NCBI GenBank assembly: GCA_013399895.1
Contig: VXBA01001882.1
Span: forward strand, 992,254-1,056,253
From: Serilophus lunatus
Taxonomy: Eukaryota; Chordata; Aves; Passeriformes; Eurylaimidae
Length of the DNA stretch: 64,000 bases
Direction: 5' to 3'
Below are positions 25,745-37,265 of the stretch, one piece after another. Position 1 is the stretch's first letter, and every line of letters begins with the position of its first letter. Under the pieces are notes generated by a model, which did not search any database, was not told the origin of the DNA, and saw nothing but the letters and a program-made list of their open reading frames with translations. The position numbers and the translations under genes are program-made.

Positions 25745-28700
25745 GAGTCTGATGAGCAGGATGGGAGGGAGGGTGGCAAAAAAACCCCTGGTAACATATA
25801 AAGAAATGCACAAAACTGAGAAGAATTTTCAATCCTTTTAATCGTTTTTCATCCATTCTGACTATTCCTATACCATAGGTATGGAACAAGTAACTCTGAA
25901 ATTAAGGTTAGACTTCTTCACATGAAGAATGGCAGGCACATGAAGAACCAGCACATTCTCATAGAAGACATACATTAAAATGAATGGATAACTCTGATGT
26001 GCTTGGATGAACAGAGAGAAGCCTTGTCCACTAGTCCCATGAGTATGTGGGAAGGCCATCTTTAAGAAATCAGGCAAACCCTGTGTTAAGGCACTAGGTT
26101 GGGAAATAGTAGATGTGGTTTCCATTCCCATCTCTGCCTTACTCCTCCTGCTCGAATTTGAACAAGTCTCTAAGTCTTTCTCTGCCTCACTCTGTAATGC
26201 AGTAATAATATTTTCCTGCCTCTATGGGACACTGACATCCAGATACTGTGCTGATGGGTACAATGGAACAATCTGCCATATATTAAAAAGAATATTTGTT
26301 CAGATGGATGGTACTTTATCACTGAAAAATGTCAAGTGAATGAAGTGTACTCACTTTTTATAGGTTCCTTGTATGTGCTTTGTTATAATAAGAAATACAT
26401 CACCACTGTGGGAACCTGAGTCATCTTTGTCCTTATTCTACTCTTTTTCCAGTATTTTCCTTGAATGCAATACACATAAATCAGTTTAAAAATGGAGTAA
26501 TACCACGGCAAATCAGAGCTTTTGTTTTTCTCTCTGGAAGATGCACTAGCCCTGCAGCCCACAACAATTACTACCATGTAATTTATTTTCATTTTATTAT
26601 GTTTCTCTGAAATCCAAATTGGAGTTTGCTGGTTATGCAACAGCTTCCGATATTCATTTTTCTACACAATGAAACTTCAGCTGGGAATACGTAAAATTAA
26701 GGATTCGAATCTTTCTAAGAAGTTTTGCAAAATTTCCCTTATGGCCATCTTCTATCAAAGCTCATTTGTTTTTATAAGCTGCTAAAAACCCTAATCAGAA
26801 ATGTCTATGCTTATTGGCTCAAAACAGAATATCATCTATATCTTACCTTACTTCCCTGCAAGAATCTCTGAATACCATCAAAATGGCATGCCTTTCCTAA
26901 TTCAAACATTTGGCAAAACAGTGTTAAAATAAGTGATGTAACAAGGGAGATCCTAATAAGAAACATCTGTACAGATTGCTGAAGGCAAGCTCAAAGTATG
27001 TCAGAGTCTAAGAATTTACCACAAGGAAAAATTACACAGAAAGATATGTAAAAAATGTTTATGTTCAGTGTTGCTTGAAAAGCGATGTGAACAAAATACG
27101 TAACAATACCACACAAGTAGACCACATATTTATGTGCTATTAGAGCTATTGAAGGGCTGGCACAAAGAGGTAAAAACCCATCCCTGACTAGCAGCTGCTT
27201 AAGATAATTATTTCTCCCTTTTTCATAGGAAATTTCAGGTACAGAAAGGTCAAGTTAAAGTTGTTCCTCTAAGTGTAATAAAACTTGGGCAATCAATTTC
27301 GTTTACCTGTTCCTTCACCAAAAAACGCAGTGTGTCTGCATCTTCCATTGCTTTCAGCTAAAGAAAACAATGTTTGGACTCCTTGGACACTATGTCCAAA
27401 ATTTCTCAAGTCAGAGCCCAAAACGAGCATATGAACTTGAAGGTCATCCACATAAGGAATTTGCCTAAGGACACTCCTACACTGACCATCCTGATAACCT
27501 GATTCCCTGTGCTTCAACACAATACTGTTTTTCATTTCTTACAGAACTTTTTTCATCCATCTGTACCAGTAGGAAATGAATAAGAAAAAGAAAGAAAACA
27601 AACTGCTGAAACACACTATGTTCTGAAAAGCCATATCAGGTCCTTGCCTACAGATAGGGAAGGCACCCACTGAGACTGAAAGCAGGCATATAAAAAAAGT
27701 GCTCTCTGAATGTCATGCCTGTAGGCTCCAGGTGAAACAGGCAAAGAAAGAAAAAAAACAAGGAGGCTGGACATATTCTGGAGAATGAATAATAAAGTTA
27801 GACAAGCAAGCAGCATCCTGTCAGCCTCCTGGTAACAAAAAGTCAACCTTTCCAGGAACTGATACCCTTTGCCTGCAGTCCAAGAGGCAAAGGTGCTGAC
27901 AGCCTTCAATGTTTTGTACTTTCTTAAGGTTGGCCAGGTCCAGAAAGAAAATACTTGCAGTACTATGTAGTATTGAGCAGGGATGTCTCTGCTGTACCAG
28001 ATACCTGATTATGAGAGCTCAAGGACTACTGACAGTTTATGTCACTGATACTCCAATGAAAATTTTTGCTCCATGCTTGACTAGTAACTGGATTTTTATT
28101 TTTCTATCATTCCCTAGAGCTTTTCAAAGAGTGTTTCAAAAGCTGGAAAGACAGTCTTTCAAGGTTTTAGTTGTTGATAATTGTTTTCTCCATACAAGGC
28201 TACACTTTTTGGAGGGGATCTGAGGATGGCTTTTTAATAACAAACTACATTACTCAGAACTATGTAAAGTATTTTTGTGTTCTATAAAAATATTGCTGAT
28301 TCTGTTCAAATAAGTTCACTGTTGAGATGCTGCAGTGAGCTTCAATATTTTTAGACCATTTTTGCTCCAGGCAATCTGAAGTAAATGTATTTATTTTAGC
28401 TTATCCTTGGTGTAAAGAGAGAAAACCTGAACATCAGGGTAAAGGTCATAATCTCATAGGCAACATTCACTCTCTTGAATTTTGAGGACTAGTTCTCACT
28501 ATTTTGAGGAATAGTTCTCTGCTCTAGATCTCAATCTTCTTGCAGCCCTCCAAGCCTCCTAGTCTCAAAATTTTGGAACTTTTGAATTTCACCTCATGTA
28601 TCAGACAGGAGGGTGTCAGCTACAAGTATTGGACAAGCTTCAAACTATAACTCACTCTCAGAGTGTCCCAGCTTCAGTTAAAATCTCAACAAACTTTTAT

Positions 28701-29068
28701 TACCTCTTGTCATCACTCTGAATCAGGAAGTAAGAAACTCAATAAACTCATGGACTTTATTTTTTTTTTCAATCTGTACTCATTTTCCTAAAAAGAAAAA
28801 ATTTGATGCTCTCCATTTAGTTAAAACATTGCAGACAGAACAGCTACACTCAACCAAACAGATAAACCTATTTAAAAGCTTATAGAGGTTGTCTTAATTT
28901 CTTTTATTGTGCTGGAAAGTGAAGAATAGCACTTATTAATTGTTTACCTCATAATTTCCTTCTTTGTCAAGAACTAGAATCCATTTCAAACTTCCAGGTG
29001 CCGCAGCTATGCCCGATTAGTATTTATGCAAAATTATTTCCTATATTGTGGACAAAGGCCAAAAAATA

Positions 29069-29850
29069 ATCATAGAATCATAGAACCATAGATTATGCTG
29101 AGTTGGAAGCATCCCATCAGGATCATTGAGTCCAGCTCCTGGCCCTGCATCCCACAGAATCACACCATGAATCACACGATGCGTCCAGGGGTATTGTCCA
29201 AATGCTTCTTGAACTCTCTCAGGTTTGGTGCTGTGACCACTTCCCTCAGGAGCCCATCCCAGTGCCCAACCACAATCTGGGTGAAAAACTTTTTCCTTAT
29301 ATCTAACATAAACCTCCTCCAGCTCAGCTTCATGACATTCCATCAAGTCATGTCTCTAGTCATGAGAATGAAGAGATCAGTACCTGCCTCTCCACTTCCA
29401 TTCATGAGGACATTGTAGACTACAATGAGGTCTCTCCTTAGTGTCCTCTTCTCCAGGCTGAACAAACCAGGTGACCTCAGCTGCTCCATCTAAGGCTTCT
29501 CCTCCAAGCCCTTCTCTATCCCAAGTGCAGATTCAGGCACTTTCCCTTGTTAGACTTCATACAGTTGGTCATTGTCCATTTCTCTTATTTCTCAAGGCCT
29601 CCCTGTAGGGCCTCGCTGCCCTCGAGGGAGTTGACAGCTCCTCCTAATTTAGTGTCATTGGCAAACTTACTTAGTACTCCTTGAAGTTTTGCATCTAAGT
29701 TGTTTATGAAGATGTTGAAGAGAATTGGACCAAGAATGGAGCCCTGTGAAATGCCATTAGTGATCCATCACCATTCTGATGTTACTCCATTCACTATAAC
29801 TCTGTGCCTGATCTGTAAGCCAATTGCTTATCCACCACATAACATGTTTA
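29069..29850 (-). mobile_element. CR1 LINE, 3' part, minus strand, catalytic motif mutated
   Basis: The left edge ATCATAGAATCATAGAACCATAG is the CR1 3' tail seen from the other strand. The element then runs through the 3'UTR and the C-terminal reverse-transcriptase region. The catalytic FADD box is read as FANDTKLGG on the minus strand (about 29,641-29,672), so one of the two metal-binding aspartates is replaced. It is truncated near 29,850, just upstream of the palm domain. Confidence 0.88.
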
Positions 29851-32800
29851 TCAGTGAGACTGATCAAAAATATTTATTATTGAAGTATTACAGATATACA
29901 AAAAATGAATTTATATTTATATTGAAATATTTATTCATATATTGTATAAATATTTATTATTGAAAAGTGTATAAAAAGTTAAACGTAGTTATAGTTTCCT
30001 ATGACACAGTCCTTCCAGATTTTAGGTCTAAGAAGTTCACAATCACTCAGATCTCTGAGATATTCAGATGTAACACTGCTGCAGGTTCATCTTTTCTCAG
30101 TGTTTGCACTGCTTATAGACACTGGAATGCCTATCTGCTGTATACCTGAAGTCATGATTTATAAATAACAGTTCATAACATACTGTTCCTGTGTTCTGCT
30201 CACAAGAACTGAAATACGCATAGAACATGAGTTCTCCAGGATATTATGCACTGTGCTTGTTTCTAGTGAGGCTATTCCACATCAAACCTAATGAAACATC
30301 TAGGTTGAAACTCCACTATATTTAACTTTATTTAGAACAGCTGTTCTAGTTCAAGGCATTTTATTTTCCCAAATAAGGTTTTGCATAATGGTCTGCCTTT
30401 CTTGTTCAAATTGTGAATTAAAAATATTGGCAATGTATGAAAGGAAGAAAGCAGACATAAAAAGCACATTCCTAACATGGATCTACAGTGACACAATAAA
30501 GACCTAAGTCTGGGAATTCATCAAAGTCTGAACATATTTGGAAGAAAAGGCGAAAGTCACTCACCAAGATCTCTCGCAAAGATATATATTTTCAGACAAG
30601 CTCTAGATGTCTTTGAAATACCATTCACCAAACTAATTCCCGACTACAGATCCAGGCTCTGGTGCTCAGAGGGTGAAGCCTCCACAGAGCTATGGTGTTT
30701 TACCATTATGACTGAGTTACATCACTTTATGTTATCTAAATAAGCTGAAATCATGCTCCTACAAATCAGTGAAATCACTGCAGCACACTGAATATTGTTC
30801 TATGCCAGCATGCATAAGAAATTCCATTTTGCATTAAATTAGATATTAACTGATAGTAAGCAATTATTTATACTGCTACACTGAAAGAGCCTTTAGGAAG
30901 AACATACACAATTGTGTTTTCAAGCTTAACTGTCTGCTGACTGATGATTATTCGATTTCTGAAACTGTGTAATGTATAAACTCTAGGCAATTACTAGGTT
31001 ATTTAAGATGTAGCAAATTTAGGCCAACTATGGATACATCTTCCAAATATTTACACATCATTTGTACAAACGACAAAGGGTCACAGCCTGAGGGTGTTGG
31101 CCATTTATGAAATCTCAGAACCTGTCCTAAAGAATCACATGGAAATTTTGCATTTATCAGAGGTTCCCTGTCAATTGGCCATGGACTTTCAGACCATCTG
31201 AAGTAAAGGACTACGTCCACAGGCCCAATTCTCTGTACCATCGAGCACTTTCTTGGCCGTGCAGGTGCAAGCATAGGAACCACGCTAATAAATTACATTT
31301 TAGATCCTGAAATTATATGGCAACTTAACTCACACTGGAAGAGACAAAATGGTTCATTGAGTCCAGGTTTGGAAAATCTCAGGCAAGCATGTTGTTATCA
31401 CTAAGGCCAGAGGTGCATAAGGACATCTCCTCTCTCCTCTGTACTATTATGCATTGAACATCCCACTGTATTTGATTTAAGAATTTTCTCTTTAAGGAAC
31501 TAAAAATCTAGAAAAAAATGTCATGTCCAAGGACAGGAGGAATTAAGAGTCCCTTCTACAGGGGGGCCAGAAAAACTCTGACACTAAAATTCCTGTGACC
31601 TATATTTATGCTATCCTAAAAAGAAAGAGATCTTCATCATTTCTGCAAAGTAAAATCAAAGGATAGGTATTTAAATAAGTGCAGGCACTCATATACAGCT
31701 TACAAACAGTAAATGGTCAGTACTTGGAGAAATTTTACTGCTCCCCCCACATACTGTCAACATCTTAGCACCAAACCTGAACTACAATTAAGAGACTGAG
31801 ATAAAATAGAAAAGACAGGGTCAAGGCAGAAAGACTTACAGACTTTAGAAATGGATTTCTAAATGTCTAAACACAATTTTTCTGAATTGTAGTAATAACT
31901 TTTTATTGGAAATTGTCTTGTGCTGTTTTTATATTTTATTATTGTAGCACCAGCACGAGTGCACTTGGGATATATATGTTGTCATGGATTCAAGCCTGAT
32001 GCGTGTTTGACCCAGCCTGTGCAAGAATGTCTGGATTTCCCTACACATATATCCCAAGGAAAAGGCTGCCCATGATCAGAGTCTAAAACTGCAGTGGTAC
32101 TAGGCCATGCCCCTATGATGTTAAAACAGTGATGAAATTAACTTAAAGAAAAATGTCATTACACCAGATAATTCCCATACTGTCCCTCACAGGACATCGC
32201 CATGATGCATGCCTGACACTAGCACCACGAGATGCCTGCTAAGCCCCTGTCTGGCATGTATGCTGGATGAATAAACCTGGAGAGGTACAGTGGGACGGTT
32301 GGCCTCCCTGGGCAGCAGCTGGGATTGAGGCACACTGGCCAGTGCCCTGAGCTCAAAGAAGTCCTGCTGAATGCCATTTTCAACTAGGATCCAACTCTTT
32401 TCCTCCTCCTGTGGTCTCAGAGGAGCCGTATAACTCACACTACATAAAATGTGTCTCTGCTACCTGGCCCAGGGCAGGAACCTCCCATGTCAGTTTAATC
32501 AGAAAAGGAGATGGTCTGAATGTGACTCTGCATATTTTCCCAGGCAAGTGCCTGTTTGGCAAGTACCCCCCCAGCTAGGAAAATGAGCTCAGACTCAAAA
32601 CCACCATGTGAATAACAGACAGCATAACACCAGGCATATTTTTTTCATTAATAAGTGGATTTATGTTGAGATTTGCAAAGCTGTCCAATGAAAGTATCAG
32701 CCTTGTCAGAACTCTACACAAATAATATCCACGAACAGGAAGTGAAAATGTTTGAGGAACAGTGTAATAAATAAATAAGTAAACACGTAAATAAGCAAAA

Positions 32801-33446
32801 CATCAACAAACTCAAACATCCTCCACCCTAGCCACCCCTACCCTACCCCTTTCTACAAGCTGGATAAGGCATAAATCGCCATCTACCATGTTTTCTTCTT
32901 TGATCACATTACTATGACCCAAACTTTTGCCCTCTAGCAATGGATGTATCAGTATTTCTATGGTATAATTTAGCTGAAAATGTGAAATGATATATATTTC
33001 ATATGCTTCAGTAGATGTCTAAATACGTTGATCTTATTTTTTCCTTTTACTTAGCATATAAATAGTCTTTTTTTAGTATATTTTAGCTTCTCAGAAAAAA
33101 AACCCAGTGTAAGTTATATTTATTACCATAACATTAAAGTAGCACAGAGAAGAATTGGCTCATGGGTTGATTCAATTCAGAAGAGAAAGAACCAACAAAA
33201 AACAGAGTATCTACTTAACCCATCAGGGAACTGTGCAAATATGACTCAAAAATAGTTTGCCCCATGGTGCCAGACACAGCAAAATACAAAGCCTGCCTCA
33301 TGTGTACTCATTTCAGCTCATTCCACAGCCACAGTGAGCAGAAGAGAAGTGGAAAATACATGCAGCCTTGCTAGCTGCTGTTGCAAGCTAGCTTAGAAGA
33401 AGCGAGTGCAAGTTCCCTGAACCAGGAAGAGCAGGACACAAAGGGT
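29851..33446. other. AT-rich non-coding stretch
   Basis: No exon is recognisable. A TATTTATTATTGAA word recurs near 29,870 and 29,950. An inverted repeat at 31,964-32,058 is listed separately. A 94-codon minus-strand frame near 31.0-31.3 kb starts at GTG and matches no family I know. Confidence 0.5.
31964..32058. repeat. inverted repeat with CTTGGGATATATATGT arms
   Basis: The left arm (31,964-31,979) and right arm ACATATATCCCAAG (32,045-32,058) pair completely except for one extra AT in the left arm, around a loop of about 65 bases. The arms resemble terminal inverted repeats of a very small MITE, but no clear target duplication is visible. Confidence 0.6.
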
Positions 33447-33598
33447 GATCCACCACTGGAAAGGGCTGCCCAGGGAGGTGGTGGAGTCACCGACCCTGGA
33501 GGTGTTCAAGAGGAGGCTGGATGAGCTGTTAGATTATAGGTCGGACTGGATGATCTTTAAGGTCTCTTCCAACCCTGTTGATACTGTGATACTGTGAC
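33447..33598 (+). mobile_element. CR1 LINE 3' end, plus strand
   Basis: The text GGGCTGCCCAGGGAGGTGGTGGAGTCACC...GAGGTGTTCAAGAGGAGGCTGG is the well-preserved CR1 3' region, and the element stops in ATACTGTGATACTGTGAC, two copies of its terminal 8-bp repeat. Conservation looks higher than in the other copies, so it may be a younger insertion. It is heavily 5'-truncated. Confidence 0.92.
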
Positions 33599-34950
33599 AT
33601 TATGAGCAAGAAGCCTATGGAGGTAGAGGTCACTCCTGCTCTGGCTGTTACAGAGCTGTGAGGGATACCTTTGTATTCAATCTCCAAACGACCAAATAAT
33701 ATAGCAAACCCATTTTAGGAAAGTATTCACCTTTTGTCTAACTTTTCATGCTGTTTCACTCATTAGAAACATGAAAGGTGTTACTGCAATATAACCAGCC
33801 AGATCTCCATGCATCATTTATGATTTTTCTAGGATCACAACCATCTGAAAAGATGAAAAGATAATCAATCCCATTTGGCATTAGCCTCATTTCCAAACTT
33901 AATAAAGATTTCAACCCCCAAGAGAAACTACTGCATTTTCCTGAAGGAAATCAGATTGTATTAAACCAAAGAACAGATTCTCCCACAAACAAGTGTGGGA
34001 GAATGACCACTCTTGTTTCTGTTCCAGGCCAGTGTATAGAAGGATGAACAACTATGAATATTTTTTATTTCTGAAAAACATAACATTATGTGTTTTAACA
34101 CAAATGAAAAAAAAAAACACCAACAAAAACTACAAATGTAATTCTGATCCTGTATTCAGAAGTTTTTGGAGGAATACCAACTCTAACTCCATATTCCTAA
34201 TGAATACAAAAAGGCTAATTCTTCACAGTTGGCAGGTCAGTGTGAGACATATAACAGAAATTTGTGGCTGTTCTCACTCTGGAGTTTGAACTAGGGCTAT
34301 CGGAACGAAATGTTGGATGTTAAGACACATTTTACAGTATCTGCTGCAAACCTGTTTATATTTTGCATGTAAATTCCTTTCTTTGCAATGTGCTGGCAAA
34401 GCAGCAGATTTGACTGCTCTCAGTTATAAGTGTCAGCTTCAAGCAACTACTGGTGGAATCAACAGCATAAAACTGGCTTAAAAACAGCTCACATGAGAAA
34501 GGAACCAGACCCAGCAGTTACAAAACAGCTATATTAGAAGACAGTTAGCTGTTTCCATAGAAATGGAAATATAGATTCAATCCCTTCAAATCAGAGATCT
34601 GAACAAATCAGGAGGAACCAAACTATTCGTAAATCTGTCATGTTAAACAGAAATTTCTGGTAAAAGTGCAGACTTGCAATGCTTATAAAGGCAATGCAAC
34701 TAATGTTTGTAACAAAAAGTTAGGCTAAATGCAGGCCCCAGTGTCTCCAGGCTGCCTTGCTCACTCTTTCTGAAGCGGAAAGGAGGAGGACTGGAAGGCA
34801 ATTATACATCCTTGATTATCGTGACAGCTCAATCCTTTTCCCCGGCTAGAGCAGCTTACAGTGTCCCGATAGATGCTTACTGGTGCTTACTCCACGGCAC
34901 ATCTGTCACAGGGGCATCATTCCTCACGTAACCAGCACTAGGATGCAGGG

Positions 34951-34964
34951 CCACCAGATGGCAC
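34951..34964 (+). promoter_or_regulatory. CTCF-type core motif
   Basis: CCACCAGATGGCAC fits every position of the CTCF core pattern CCASYAGRKGGCRS. CTCF sites anchor chromatin loops and insulators, with orientation setting loop direction; here the motif points toward MAGI2. No binding data can be inferred from sequence alone. Confidence 0.5.
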
Positions 34965-35576
34965 TCCAGAATGCTCGGCATCATCCCAGCTCAGGTACCT
35001 CCCTACCAGGAAGACAAGGGTCAGGGCTGATAACTAAACTGCTAGAAGTACTTCCAGGCAGAAATGTTTGTGGTATATCGGCTGTAACAACCCCTCGGCA
35101 GCCATAAATTGCTCTCAGTTACCCCTGTGGTGCAACAGTCGGGGTGCCAGCAGCAGCCCTGGTGAGCCCAGCCATGCTTCCCAGTGCTGGGTTTTAAATA
35201 CCGAAGTAACCGTGACTGGATGTGCAAAGCTGCCCGAACAGAAACTGAAAAGAACATCGAGGAGCGAGGAGAATGAGCAGGAAACAGAGTGCGGAAGACA
35301 CCAGCAGTGCAAGGAAGCTTGAAAACATGGTGACTCGGTAGTAGAGAGATGATGATAATACATTGCCAGCCAGAGCACTAGCAATGCCCTGTCTTTCAGG
35401 AGAGAGCTAAAGCTTTAACTCTTACCATTCTTATTCCACACATAACGAAAATCAATTAGTAGACACTTTTTTTCTGCACTTAGTCCCGATCTTTGTTTTT
35501 TCATTAGCTTGGGAGAGTGTTAGCGACTCCCACATCAGCAAGAATTTCCTGATTGCTTACAGAAACGCTGCCTGCC

Positions 35577-35595
35577 GCATTCCTCTGAGGAATGC
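35577..35595. promoter_or_regulatory. inverted pair of TEAD-type sites
   Basis: GCATTCCTCTGAGGAATGC is a perfect 9-bp palindrome around one central base. Each arm contains the TEAD/MCAT core CATTCC, and the two face each other. Perfect paired arms are less likely by chance than a single core. Confidence 0.4.
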
Positions 35596-37213
35596 CTTCC
35601 CATTTGCACAGCATAAACAAGCACAGGCATGGGCAAGACTTTCTGAAACCCATGGCAGCAGTGTAAAGTGGACACTCCTCCACATGCCTTTATTTCTAAG
35701 AATGAACTTTGACTTCTCTGCTTCCATAGGTATTTTTAAAGAATTTGGGGTTTTTTTGTGATGAAAAAAGGAAAGAAGATAAAGGCAGAAAAAGCAAAAT
35801 GTAACTAAAACAACAAATTGACACTTCCTATGAAAGACTGAAAAGAAAAAAATAATTTTCTTAAGTATTTTGCACTAGTCTTTACTCTTAATTTCCAGTA
35901 TATTCTCTTCCCAATGTGGTTTTATATGGTCTTTTAACTATCTTTGATCATAATGGCAGGTTCCAGACTCTTTTTCACTATTTCTAACATTTTATCCTCC
36001 ATGTCAGCCAGTACTTGCAACTGAGTAGCAGATACTTGTACTCTCGCTAGAATTCACTGTATGCCTGTGCTCTTTACTAGAAATGGCTGGTTTGGCTAGG
36101 CTGAAACTATTGATGGCAATAACAAAAACATGGAAAAAATTCTGATATATTCCAAATACAAATTTCCTTATTTTAAGAATAAAAGCCTGGTCTTCTATGG
36201 TATTTTTATTCCAACTAGGATGTTCTAGGTTGATGTTCAGATCCTTCAAAATTGTCCTGTATTTTCCTTTTAGCTCAGTCATTATAAAAATGGCCTAAAT
36301 CATCGTTATCTTTTGAGGTAGCAGTTCAGTAATTTTAGTAACTTTCATATAAATATTCCTATATTCTCTATTTCTATATTTTCTATGTTGGTAAACAGAG
36401 ATATAGAGCTAAAACTCCTGATAACACTATGCTGAAGTGTTCTATGCAGAGAGCTTTAGGAAGTCATGAAACAGCTGAACATACTGCACTCACATTTTCA
36501 ACACTGTATTTCACAGAGCAGTAAATTGGTTAGTATGTATTAAATACCTTATTATTTTTACTGTCTTTGACAGATAAAAACACGGAAGAAATTCCTATTT
36601 CTGAACTATCAAATGGAAAAATATATGGCCACATCAGTGCTTAAAATAAGAATTACTGGAAAAGCCCAAAGCATTTTTGGAAGTAAATGATTAATTCTTG
36701 AAAATTCTCACATACAGATATAGACATAAAAGCTAAAAAAGTACAGAACCCCCTAATTTCCCTGATTATGCTTTCTTTAAGTAACTGCTCACTAAAATTA
36801 TTTCATGTATGTCCTCCAATTATGAATGAAAATTAAACTGATTGTTCTAAAAAAATAAAAGAAATAAATAGGAGTTTTCTGTTTAGTTGCAAAACCAGGT
36901 TGAAAAATGAACACAATTTCCCATCCTGTCTTACACCCATCCACTCACACATTTTTTTTTTTTGTGAGGATTTTTCTTTCATTCCTACACCTTCATTTCT
37001 CCTCAAGATCTTCCTTCAACGAGTGCCCTGATCTGTCTGTCTGTCATACAAAATGAGCAAAACTAACCCACCTTTTTGTCCCCCGATTTAGGAGCTGATA
37101 AAAACACGTGCCTCTTACCCAGAAGCCAGCACAGTGTTTGTGCGATGAACATGAGAACTCTATTTTCTGTCTAGAGCTTTGAACCTGCCACATGTTCTCC
37201 GTGTTGATGCATC

Positions 37214-37265
37214 TCACAGAATCACAGAATATGCCAAGCTGGAAGGGACCCACAAGGTTATTGGA
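37214..37265 (-). mobile_element. CR1 LINE 3' tip, minus strand
   Basis: CACAGAATCACAGAATATGCC and AGCTGGAAGGGACCCACAAGG match the complement of the CR1 3' end. Homology fades after about 37,265, although weak similarity may continue to 37,325. Confidence 0.75.

Larger units (their letters stand above)
19983..29067. other. AT-rich non-coding stretch
   Basis: No gene is recognised. It contains a T18 run at 24,128-24,145, an 8-bp perfect inverted repeat at 24,091-24,110, and a 46-bp tandem duplication at 25,652-25,744, listed separately. The small frames (up to 104 codons) show no domain or conserved motif. Confidence 0.55.
33599..37213. other. non-coding stretch with a GC-richer patch at 34.7-35.7 kb
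   Basis: Most is AT-rich. From about 34,720 to 35,680 the composition becomes more balanced with scattered CpGs, and the patch carries a CTCF-type motif and an inverted TEAD-type pair (separate entries). Frames of 70-90 codons on both strands there have no recognisable domain, so I read it as a possible regulatory element rather than a gene. Confidence 0.45.

Noticed and set aside
30999..31283. 94-codon minus-strand frame as a candidate novel gene
   Set aside because: It starts at GTG, has no recognisable domain, signal peptide or splice structure, and its length is within chance for the region.
31320..31365. Possible further CR1 trace (GGAAGAGAC...TTCATTGAGTCCAG)
   Set aside because: The similarity to the CR1 3' region covers only about 35 bases, with gaps and no tail repeat, so it is too weak to annotate.
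32886..32900. Possible second CTCF site (CGCCATCTAC on the plus strand)
   Set aside because: The 5' third of the core does not match, so it fits only the AGATGGCG part.
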